DNA of 64,000 nt, taken from assembly GCA_049698775.1 (NCBI GenBank), contig JBAVYM010000040.1, positions 1 to 64,000 on the forward strand, read 5' to 3'. The DNA is from REEB76 sp049698775 (lineage in GTDB: Bacteria; Pseudomonadota; Gammaproteobacteria; Natronospirales; REEB76). Shown here piece by piece: positions 1 to 7,550 of the stretch. Numbering within the stretch: the first letter of the stretch is position 1; each line of letters opens with the position of its first letter. The translations under genes were made by a program, and so were the position numbers. Below the pieces are notes generated by a model. It was not told the DNA's origin, did no database searches, and saw only the letters and a list, made by a program, of their open reading frames with translations.

Positions 1-1
1 G

Positions 2-119
2 CTAAGGAAGCCCTGATTTATTCGTCATACTCGCGAAAGCGGGTATCCAGGTTCTGGATATTGCTGGATTCCCGCCTGCGCGGGAATGACAGAAGTGGAA
101 TAAATCGAAGGCTCCCTAA
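2..119. repeat. Long imperfect palindromic repeat (MITE/REP-like)
   Basis: The arms at 24-50 and 64-90 are near-complementary (about 21 of 27 positions), with GTCATACTCGCG in the left arm and CGCGGGAATGAC in the right. The pairing continues outward: GATTTATTC (15-23) matches GAATAAATC (98-106), followed by related GGAAGCC/GGCTCCC ends. The layout resembles the dispersed 'GTCATTCCCGCG' palindromes common in beta- and gammaproteobacterial genomes. No ORF is carried. A partial relative lies at 31616-31650. Confidence 0.6.
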
Positions 120-410
120 ATTTAGTCGCAGACTCAGCCATCGGAATTGGCACACATATTGCTTATTCTCCCTCAAGGAGATGCCACAGTGTTGTGCAAC
201 GGTCGGTCCTGCAGCCGATAGCACATTTTAATTTGAGCGCGTGACGCATTTCCCAGGTATGCCGCAAGGTTTAAAAAACTTGCGGTCGAATCGTCGTCGT
301 TTGTAAGTGACAAAAACTGTCAGTTAGCGACAAAAAAAGACTAACCTCATTGATGATATGTAAAAAAGTAACGTCCACGCTGAGATTGACCACTCCGAGA
401 GGCAGGCAAC
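120..410 (+). promoter_or_regulatory. Leader of the first propeller gene, with a TGACA-N5-TGTCA inverted repeat
   Basis: This stretch has no convincing gene. Near its 3' end the inverted repeat TGACA (308-312) and TGTCA (318-322) is followed by another GCGACA with an A-tract, about 90 bases before the ATG at 411. This could be an operator, but no matching regulator is identifiable nearby, so the role is only inferred from position. Confidence 0.25.
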
Positions 411-2954
411 ATGACACGCACACACAATCGTCATCGAATCATTCGATCCATCATCCTGGCTGCGGCCAGTTTGTTTTCTACCACGGTCATGGCCGCCCAA
501 TTCAGCACCGCACCCACAGCGCTGTCCATCAACAATGTTCCGGCAGGCCAATTTCTGGGCTACTCCATGGCCGTGTCCGCCAATGGTCAAATCCTGCTAG
601 TGGGAGGCGAGGGCACTTCAGGTGACGGTGCCGCATTTGTCTACACCCGGAGCAACGGCGTATGGAGCAATCCGGTGATGCTGCCCAATACCGGCCTGTC
701 GAGTTCGGACGATCTAGGTGCGGCTGTAGCCTTGTCCGCAGACGGGACGGTCGCCTTGGTTGGAGCGCCGGGCATCGGGCTGGCGTACATCTATACCTAT
801 TCGGGTGGGACGTGGAGCAATCCGGTGGCACTGCCCACGCAGGGCATAACGCCGGTGAGACTGGGCTCGTCGGTGGCACTCACACCCGATGGCAAGACGG
901 CCTTCGTGGGCGACCCCGGCGCCAGCAGCGATCTCGGTGCGATGTATGTGTATACCTACAATGGCACGAGCTGGAGTAGCCCGACTGCACTGCCGGCCAC
1001 CGGTGGCACCGGCAACCAGCAGTTGGGCAGTGCGATCGCGCTGTCCTCGAATGACATGATCGCACTCGTGGGAGCAGCGGGTGCCGGTACGGCCTGGGTG
1101 TACACCAACAACGGCAGTACCTGGGGTGCGCCGGTCAAGCTGCCCATGACCGGGACACCCCCAGGCGGGTTTGGCGGTGCCGTGGCCCTGTCATCGAATG
1201 GTCAAACGGCGCTTGTGGGCGCGAGCTTTCCCAACAGTCCGCCGCTGGCTTTCGTATACACCAACCCGGGTACGGGTTGGAGCGCCCCGACCAATCTCAC
1301 GACACCGACTGGTGCCCCGTTTGGTAATCAATTCGTAGCGTTATCCCCAAGTGGCGGAGCCGCCTTCGTGGGCGTCGGATTCACCAACCAACATCAAGGC
1401 GCGGTTTATACGTTTGCCAATACAGGCGGGAATTGGAGCACTGCGAGTGCGGTGCTGCTTTCCGTCACTGGAGTTCATCCCGGTGATCTGGTCGGTTCAT
1501 CAATCGTGTTGACTGCGGATGGTCAGGAATTGCTGGCCGGCGCCGTCGGAGCAAACTCCAGCATCGGTGGCGTCTATGACTATCAATCTCCTGGCAGTGT
1601 CGCGCTCGCGGTCACGCCCACACCCGCCTCGGTAATACCAGGCCATACGCTGACCCTGGATCTCAGTTTCAACAATGCCGATACCGCTGGCAGCCTGCCG
1701 GCAGTCACACTTACCAACCTGGTACTCACTGACACTTTGCCGGCCGGCGTCACGTATGTATCCAGCAATGGTGCGAATGGCACCTGCACTCACAGCGGCA
1801 CCACGGTCACCTGCACGCTCGCGAGTCTGCCGCCAGGCACCAGCAGCCAGAATCCCTGGCAGCCGTCCATCACCGTGACGACGCCGGCGACAGCCAGTCG
1901 TCTGAGCAACGTCGCCAAGGTGAGCGCCGATGAGCCGTTGACCGGTACGAGTTCAGTCAACACCTCCATCCTCAACGACGTTACTCCGACCGTAACCGAT
2001 GGCGGCGTTACCACGATGCCTAACACCGCAGTATCGGGCACGCTGGCCGCGACTCCCGGCTTTCCCGGCCAGAACCTCACCTTCACGATCCTGGGTCAGC
2101 CGACGCATGGTTCGGTGGTCCTCACCAACACCTCGACAGGTGCGTTTACCTATACACCGACTGCGGGCTTTACCGGTACCGACGTATTTATATTTGAAGT
2201 GGGCGACGGCATCGTGACGTCGGCGGCGGGCGCAGAAACGATCACCGTTAGCACCACTCAATATCAGGCGCCGGTGGCGAATAATCTGTCACTCACCGGA
2301 TATGCCGGTCAGACGCTTACCGGGCAGCTCTCGGCGACTTCCTCGAATGGTCACGCCTTGGCTTACACGGCGACCAGCCAACCGGCACACGGCAACGTGT
2401 CGGTCACAGCCGCAACGGGCTCATTCACGTACACACCGGCTTCCGGGTTCACCGGCACTGACAGTTTTACATTCACCGCGAATGACGGCACCGGCACCTC
2501 GAACACCGCGACCGTCAGCATCACGGTCAGCCCCATACCGACGCCGACTACTCCGCCAGTGGCGGGCAGCGAAAGCCTAAATGATTACGCCGGGCAAACG
2601 CTTTCCGGCACGCTGGTGGCGGTCTCGGCTAGCGGTCACGCGTTGACCTATGCAGTGGTTACTCAGCCGACGCAGGGCAGCGTGACAGTCACGGCCTCAA
2701 CCGGCGCGTTCACGTATACGCCCACTGCCGGATCGACCGGCAGCGACTCATTCACGTTCACCGCGAGCGACGGTACCAGCACCTCGAACACCGCGACCGT
2801 CAGCATCACGATTCTGGCCGCGCCCGCCACACCGCCAAGTTCCGGCGGTTCATCCTCCGGTAAGAGCGGGGGTGGCGGTTTGGGTACTCTGGGTTTGTTG
2901 CTGCTGGTTGGACTGGCAGCGCGCCGCCGCCGGAAGATTCATGAACTGTCTTAG
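411..2954 (+). CDS. Secreted beta-propeller/DUF11/cadherin-like protein with GlyGly-CTERM-like tail
   Basis: 847 residues. A signal peptide covers about residues 1-29 (basic start, hydrophobic core, VMAA end). Residues about 30-390 are some seven repeats of roughly 55-60 residues built on the pattern 'LGSSVALSADG..ALVGAPG..AYVYT..GGTWS', an FG-GAP/propeller-like array. A DUF11-like segment follows (LTDTLPAGVTYVSSN and TVTCTLASLPPG), then three tandem cadherin-like/VCBS-type repeats with SFTYTP and DSFTFTANDGT motifs. The C-terminus is Gly/Ser-rich, then a hydrophobic helix, then RRRR, as in GlyGly-CTERM substrates of rhombosortase. The protein is probably exported and then surface-attached or released. 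A paralogue lies at 3957-5714. The ligand is unknown. Confidence 0.85.
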   Translation: MTRTHNRHRIIRSIILAAASLFSTTVMAAQFSTAPTALSINNVPAGQFLGYSMAVSANGQILLVGGEGTSGDGAAFVYTRSNGVWSNPVMLPNTGLSSSDDLGAAVALSADGTVALVGAPGIGLAYIYTYSGGTWSNPVALPTQGITPVRLGSSVALTPDGKTAFVGDPGASSDLGAMYVYTYNGTSWSSPTALPATGGTGNQQLGSAIALSSNDMIALVGAAGAGTAWVYTNNGSTWGAPVKLPMTGTPPGGFGGAVALSSNGQTALVGASFPNSPPLAFVYTNPGTGWSAPTNLTTPTGAPFGNQFVALSPSGGAAFVGVGFTNQHQGAVYTFANTGGNWSTASAVLLSVTGVHPGDLVGSSIVLTADGQELLAGAVGANSSIGGVYDYQSPGSVALAVTPTPASVIPGHTLTLDLSFNNADTAGSLPAVTLTNLVLTDTLPAGVTYVSSNGANGTCTHSGTTVTCTLASLPPGTSSQNPWQPSITVTTPATASRLSNVAKVSADEPLTGTSSVNTSILNDVTPTVTDGGVTTMPNTAVSGTLAATPGFPGQNLTFTILGQPTHGSVVLTNTSTGAFTYTPTAGFTGTDVFIFEVGDGIVTSAAGAETITVSTTQYQAPVANNLSLTGYAGQTLTGQLSATSSNGHALAYTATSQPAHGNVSVTAATGSFTYTPASGFTGTDSFTFTANDGTGTSNTATVSITVSPIPTPTTPPVAGSESLNDYAGQTLSGTLVAVSASGHALTYAVVTQPTQGSVTVTASTGAFTYTPTAGSTGSDSFTFTASDGTSTSNTATVSITILAAPATPPSSGGSSSGKSGGGGLGTLGLLLLVGLAARRRRKIHELS

Positions 2955-2999
2955 TCACGGGATTGTTGCCATCGAATCTTAACTCTGCGAGGCGGAAGT

Positions 3000-3362
3000 A
3001 TGTGGTTGGTAATTGTCGCGGATGCCGGAATAGGTGTGGCCATACTGGCGCACCACTGGCATAGCTTGTCCCCTCGCCCGGTGCTAGTGATGTTTTTTCT
3101 GGCGATGATTGGCGTCGGAGCGTTCCAGGTCTGGCTCGCTACCAATGCCTTGCAGAGTGGATCGGTAAGGTACACCTATTCACGCGGACTGAACTCAATT
3201 GCGCCAACCTCTCTTTTTCCACTTTTGTTTATGCCTAGCGGGCCGGAATATACGCGCTCGGAATCGCCAGTAACCTATTGGATGGTGACAGGCGGGCGCA
3301 TGTTGATTGGGGTTATGCTTACGACCGTACCGGGATGGATGGCATTCGCCGCCAAAATCTGA
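3000..3362 (+). CDS. Small membrane protein, unknown function
   Basis: 120 residues with about three hydrophobic segments (roughly 1-21, 28-50 and 93-118). The start is supported by a GAGG ribosome-binding site a few bases upstream. It lies between the two propeller paralogues, 45 bases after the first and 14 before the next small gene, so it is probably co-transcribed. I do not recognise the family. A role in export or anchoring of the propeller proteins is conceivable from position alone. Confidence 0.6.
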   Translation: MWLVIVADAGIGVAILAHHWHSLSPRPVLVMFFLAMIGVGAFQVWLATNALQSGSVRYTYSRGLNSIAPTSLFPLLFMPSGPEYTRSESPVTYWMVTGGRMLIGVMLTTVPGWMAFAAKI

Positions 3363-3376
3363 ATGGCCAACAACAC

Positions 3377-3943
3377 ATGACTTCAAGTACGCCCTTCTCG
3401 CCTTGGCACTACCTCGGTACAGGCTTGGTGTTTGCGATCATCGGGCCCTGGTTTATTTGGCACGCCACCGGCAATACCCAAACCCCTGGTTTGCAGGAAT
3501 TCAACGCCTCACCGTCCTGTAGCGCTTCCAATCTGCAGGCCGCAGCCAGCGCCGTGCAGGGTGTGTGTACGGTCGTCTCCGTACCGGTTGTAAACAAACA
3601 GACAACGACAGAGTTCAGAACGGGTGGTGTTGGAGGTTCGTTAAAACATTATCTGATCACCGTCGGCGCTTCACAGGTTGGCAATCCTACCTACGAGATC
3701 GTCAACAACCCCTTTTTTAACGATATCGTGGTAGGCCAGCCCGTCTACGTCATGATATTTCGCGGCAAAATCGTGAACACACTGCTTGCCGGGCAGAGCA
3801 TCGAATCGGTTGACAATCCGGACAATAACGCAAGAGGGAACGGCTTTCGAAAAATTCTGACGGCGCTGTCCCTGCTGTTTGCAGCTGTCGCATTCTTTAT
3901 CGTTGGTAAATTATTGTTTTTTTCACCGTCGGACAATTCATAA
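3377..3943 (+). CDS. Bitopic membrane protein with extracytoplasmic domain, unknown function
   Basis: 188 residues counted from the ATG at 3377. In-frame starts further upstream would overlap the preceding gene. A hydrophobic segment near residues 12-30 and another near 160-182 flank a polar domain of about 125 residues, containing two Cys (about 48 and 63) and a Gly-rich stretch. The stop lies 13 bases before the ATG of the second propeller gene, and that gene's AAAGGA ribosome-binding site overlaps the stop codon. Tight packing argues for one transcript. The topology recalls DUF3592-type proteins, but I cannot assign a family. Confidence 0.6.
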   Translation: MTSSTPFSPWHYLGTGLVFAIIGPWFIWHATGNTQTPGLQEFNASPSCSASNLQAAASAVQGVCTVVSVPVVNKQTTTEFRTGGVGGSLKHYLITVGASQVGNPTYEIVNNPFFNDIVVGQPVYVMIFRGKIVNTLLAGQSIESVDNPDNNARGNGFRKILTALSLLFAAVAFFIVGKLLFFSPSDNS

Positions 3944-3956
3944 AGGAACAATCTGC

Positions 3957-5714
3957 ATGAACCAGCCAGGCAATCAATACGAGATTTCATCGTTCCGCTA
4001 TGGCCGTGCAGTGGCCATGGCCACGGCGCTCGCCGGGCTCCTGGCTGCCCCAGCATTCGCCGCGCTGCTGAGCGGAGCGCCCACGCAGTTGTCCTTCAAC
4101 GGCATTGCCGCAGGCGACATCGTAGGCTGGTCCGTGGCACTGTCCGGCAACGGACAAGTTGCGGTATTGGGCGGGACGGCGCTAGATTTCATTCCACCGG
4201 TTCCGGGCGCTGTTTTTGTATACATCGAAACCAATGGTGTCTGGAGCGACCCGATCCCCCTGTCCTTGAACGGAATTCCGAATAACGTTCTGGCCGGCTC
4301 GTCCGTAGGCGTGGCCGCCGACGGCAGCCAAATTTTCGTCGGCGCACCGATTGTCAATACCTATGTCGGCGCGGTGTATGTGTACACACCAGTGAATGGT
4401 AACTGGGCCAATGCCACTCCTACCCCGCTTGACGTGTCCGGTGTGCCGCAAAATTCAAATTTTGGTTTCGCCATCGCGACGTCATCGAACGGTCAGACGC
4501 TCGTAGTCGGCGCGACGGCCGCGGCAAGCCGCAGCGCGACTCCGGGCGAAGTCTATATCTACACCCTGAACGGCAGCACTTGGGGCTCTCGCATTGGGCT
4601 GTCCAACACGGGAATTGCCGGGGGATCTGAACTGGGCGCATCCGTCGCGGTTTCATCAAACGGTCAGGTAGTGGTGGCAGGCGCGCCGCAGCACAATGGC
4701 GCCTACGTGTACACGTACACGCAAACCAAAGGGTCCTGGAGCGGACCGGTGGCACTAACGATCCCCACCGGCGCGGCTAGTAATGGCTCTTCCGTCGCCA
4801 TCTCCGCGGACGGCACGGAAATCCTGACAGGTGCGCCTAATACCAACAGCGGTGCAGGCGCGGCCTATTTGTATACCTTGAGCGGCGGCGCGTGGAATCT
4901 CGCCAAGACGTTCAGCGTACCCAACAGCAATAGCCTGGGTTACTCGGTCGGCCTGTCTCCGGATGGCATGATGGCCTTCATTGGCATGCCGGGCGGAACA
5001 ACCGGTGAGATTTATGTCTCCATCAATAGCAACGGAACTTGGAGCGCACCCGCGGCACTATCCGTTTCCGGTGTCCAGCTCGGTGCAAACCTCGGTTGGT
5101 CTCTGGCGGTGGGGTCGAACGGTGAGACAGTGCTCAGCGGCGCCATCGGCGCCAACGCCAGCGCCGGCAGTGGTTATGTGTACAGCTCGCCCGCCAGCAT
5201 CAACCTGATTGTGACGCCGGCAGCGAATCCGGTGACGTCGGGTTCGAATGCGACCTTCAATCTGACCTTCACCAATGCTGATGTAGCCAATGGCAGTTTC
5301 CCGGCGACCACGCTCACCAACGTGGTGCTCACCGACACGTTGCCGGCCGGCACCAGCTATGTATCGAGCGACGCCGCCAACGGCACGTGCACTCCGAGCG
5401 GCAACACCGTGACCTGTACGCTCGCGAGCCTCGCGCCCGGCAACAATAGTCAAAACCCATGGTCGCCGTCCATCACCGTCAAGACTCCCTCCACGGCCGG
5501 CATGCTTACCGACATCGTGAACGCCAGCGCCGTTCAGCCCTTGCTAGGTGTGACCAATACCAGTACTACGCTCACGGCCAGTGCTGGCGGCAATAGCGGA
5601 GGAGGATCAAGCTCTTCAGGCAGTGGGAAAGGCGGTGGCGCGCTGGGCTTGTTGGCGCTTGGATTGCTCGCCGGTCTCGCCGGTTTGCGCCGGCGGATTC
5701 GCATCTATGGCTGA
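3957..5714 (+). CDS. Second secreted beta-propeller/DUF11 protein with GlyGly-CTERM-like tail
   Basis: 585 residues from the ATG at 3957, which has AAAGGA nine bases upstream; an upstream ATG at 3879 would overlap the previous gene. An N-terminal extension of about 20 residues precedes a hydrophobic signal sequence ending in PAFA. About seven propeller-like repeats follow (LGASVAVSSNG, YVYTYT and similar), then one DUF11 segment almost identical in pattern to the paralogue (LTDTLPAGTSYVSSD). Unlike the paralogue it has no cadherin-like repeats. The tail is Gly/Ser-rich, then hydrophobic, then LRRR. The two genes look like a duplication with loss or gain of the C-terminal repeats. Confidence 0.82.
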   Translation: MNQPGNQYEISSFRYGRAVAMATALAGLLAAPAFAALLSGAPTQLSFNGIAAGDIVGWSVALSGNGQVAVLGGTALDFIPPVPGAVFVYIETNGVWSDPIPLSLNGIPNNVLAGSSVGVAADGSQIFVGAPIVNTYVGAVYVYTPVNGNWANATPTPLDVSGVPQNSNFGFAIATSSNGQTLVVGATAAASRSATPGEVYIYTLNGSTWGSRIGLSNTGIAGGSELGASVAVSSNGQVVVAGAPQHNGAYVYTYTQTKGSWSGPVALTIPTGAASNGSSVAISADGTEILTGAPNTNSGAGAAYLYTLSGGAWNLAKTFSVPNSNSLGYSVGLSPDGMMAFIGMPGGTTGEIYVSINSNGTWSAPAALSVSGVQLGANLGWSLAVGSNGETVLSGAIGANASAGSGYVYSSPASINLIVTPAANPVTSGSNATFNLTFTNADVANGSFPATTLTNVVLTDTLPAGTSYVSSDAANGTCTPSGNTVTCTLASLAPGNNSQNPWSPSITVKTPSTAGMLTDIVNASAVQPLLGVTNTSTTLTASAGGNSGGGSSSSGSGKGGGALGLLALGLLAGLAGLRRRIRIYG

Positions 5715-5741
5715 GACATTTTGCTCACAGAAACCACAATC

Positions 5742-5970
5742 ATGATCCGCCATACGCGTGTGCTGAAAAAGATCTGCCGATCACTCGGCATTGCTGCCAT
5801 GACGGTGCTGTACGCGAATAGCGCGTGAGCCGCTGATGTTCTGATTGATCGCATTATCGTGGCTGGCGTTGGGGGTGGTTGTGTTTTTCATGCCGGAAAT
5901 CAGGCACCATTTTGGCAGGTAAAGCAGCAGGCTTATTCAATCTACATCGCGCCAGGAACCGTCACGGTCA
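5742..5970 (+). pseudogene. Possible secreted small protein interrupted by an in-frame stop
   Basis: An ATG at 5742 opens a 28-codon frame with a basic start and a hydrophobic core ending in YANSA, like a signal peptide, and then meets TGA at 5826-5828. The same frame continues past the stop as AADVLIDRIIVAGVGGG and stays open across the rest of the gap. The AxA-like cleavage region lies exactly at the stop. This looks like a signal peptide separated from its mature part by a nonsense mutation. No good ribosome-binding site is visible, so chance is possible. Confidence 0.3.
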
Positions 5971-5971
5971 T

Positions 5972-6757
5972 TCATTTATCCTCCCGCGCCAGTTGCCACG
6001 CCTTCCATAGCCATAGGCCTCCCCACACCCAAGCCAGGATCATGGCGCCGGCGCCGATGCCGTGTACCAGCGCGGCCAAGCGATGATCCCAAGACAAAAG
6101 CCCCAGCGGCTGAAGGATGTTATGCCAATCGTGCCTGAGCGCGTGCATCTCGGCGACGCCGGGATTCCATTCGCCAGTCAAGTGCAGGCGCATGGCGCTC
6201 GCATCCCCGATATAAGGCGCGACGTCGAGAAAATTCTCGCCCATCCACCACAGACAAAAGGACGCCGCGAACGGATTGTGCTCGCGCAGCAGAAACACCG
6301 CAGCCAGTAGCAAGGGCAGCAGACATTGGAACAGGCTGCCGCCCAGGAACATCATCCAGGTGCCGAAGGGCCGGAACAGCACGTGCCCGAACTCGTGAAA
6401 GGGGAGATCGGCCAAGTGCATGAATGATTGCATTACGCCGGCGGTCTGCCAAGGATAGGCGATCAGACACACTCCCCAGATGAGAAACAAGCCGAACAGG
6501 ACCGCTTCCAGGATAAGCAGGTCACGGTTCGGCTTTTCAGGCATCGCGAACAGCCGCCGCATCAATCGCTGACGCCAGGGTTCATCCGGTTCGCTTATCG
6601 TGGTTGTGGTCAGCGGCGCAGCGGTTTCGGTGCTTGCACTGGCGAGATGGCTGGCGTACTTGGCGAACACAATGCCGCAGCGCGGGCATTCGCTGAATGG
6701 TTCAGCATCTTTCGGCTGCCGCCGGTAACCACACTTGGGACAGATGCCGGGATCCAT
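5972..6757 (-). CDS. Zinc-ribbon membrane protein with HExxH motif (M50-like)
   Basis: 261 residues. The N-terminus has two Cys pairs (C6/C9 and C24/C27) forming a zinc-ribbon pattern, followed by a polar linker. About four to five transmembrane segments follow. Residues 121-125 read HEFGH at the start of a hydrophobic region, a zincin-type metal site as in M50 site-2 protease relatives. A later GENFLDVAPY stretch may supply the third ligand. The function could be intramembrane proteolysis, or a non-proteolytic metal protein; family and substrate are not known to me. It stands alone downstream of rlmB on the same strand. Confidence 0.65.
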   Translation of the reverse strand: MDPGICPKCGYRRQPKDAEPFSECPRCGIVFAKYASHLASASTETAAPLTTTTISEPDEPWRQRLMRRLFAMPEKPNRDLLILEAVLFGLFLIWGVCLIAYPWQTAGVMQSFMHLADLPFHEFGHVLFRPFGTWMMFLGGSLFQCLLPLLLAAVFLLREHNPFAASFCLWWMGENFLDVAPYIGDASAMRLHLTGEWNPGVAEMHALRHDWHNILQPLGLLSWDHRLAALVHGIGAGAMILAWVWGGLWLWKAWQLAREDK

Positions 6758-6797
6758 ATGAGAGAGTGGGAATTACAGCAGCAAAGTGTGAGTAGAC

Positions 6798-7550
6798 TCA
6801 GGACAATTTAGTGATTCGACGTTGGCGCAACGCTTCAAACAATGCCACACCCGCCGCAACCGAAACATTCAGGCTCTCGACGCTGCCCGCCATGGGAATG
6901 CGCGCCAGGAAATCACACTCGGTCTTGCTCAGCCGCCGCAGACCGGAACCTTCCGCGCCGAGCACAATCGCCAGCGGACCCTTCAAGTCTAGGCTGTAAA
7001 GCTCATCGTCGGCCTCGCCCGCCAAACCCACGAGCCAGATGTTCTGTTGCTTGAGCCAGCGCAAAGTACGCGCCAGGTTGGTGACCTGGAAAAACGGTGT
7101 CATCTCCGCCGCGCCCGCCGCCGCTTTGCGCGCCACCGGCGTCAATTCCGCGGCCCGGTCCTTTGGCGAGATGACCGCGTACACACCCGCAGCGTTGGCG
7201 CTGCGCAGACAGGCGCCGAGATTGTGTGGATCCTGTACGCCATCCAGCACCAACAGGAACGCGGGCGAGCGCAACCCGTTCACAAACACCTTGAGATCGT
7301 CGTCATCGCCGGCTTGCGCCGCACCCGCCTGCGCCACCACGCCCTGGTGCCGGCCGTTGCCCGTGAGTTGATCGAGTTTTTCGCGCGGCACGCGCTGCAC
7401 GGATACGCCTTGTTGCGCGGCCTTGGCCAGCAGCGATTCCAGGCGTGCGTCGCTGCGGCTGTCCTGCACCCATAACTGCTGCACCGGCCGCTGTTGCTCG
7501 AACAACGCCATGACCGCGTGCAATCCGTAAACGAGATTGTCGGTTGTCAT
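6798..7550 (-). CDS. rlmB: 23S rRNA (guanosine-2'-O-)-methyltransferase RlmB
   Basis: 250 residues, normal length for RlmB, which 2'-O-methylates G2251 in the peptidyl-transferase loop. An N-terminal substrate-binding domain (about 1-75) precedes a SpoU-type knotted methyltransferase domain. The three SpoU motifs are visible: the DGVQDPHNLGACLRSA stretch, VLGAEGSGL, and the ESLNVSVAAGVALFE stretch near the C-terminus. The start codon overlaps the stop of rnr by four bases (translational coupling). This is the conserved rnr-rlmB pair. Confidence 0.95.
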   Translation of the reverse strand: MTTDNLVYGLHAVMALFEQQRPVQQLWVQDSRSDARLESLLAKAAQQGVSVQRVPREKLDQLTGNGRHQGVVAQAGAAQAGDDDDLKVFVNGLRSPAFLLVLDGVQDPHNLGACLRSANAAGVYAVISPKDRAAELTPVARKAAAGAAEMTPFFQVTNLARTLRWLKQQNIWLVGLAGEADDELYSLDLKGPLAIVLGAEGSGLRRLSKTECDFLARIPMAGSVESLNVSVAAGVALFEALRQRRITKLS

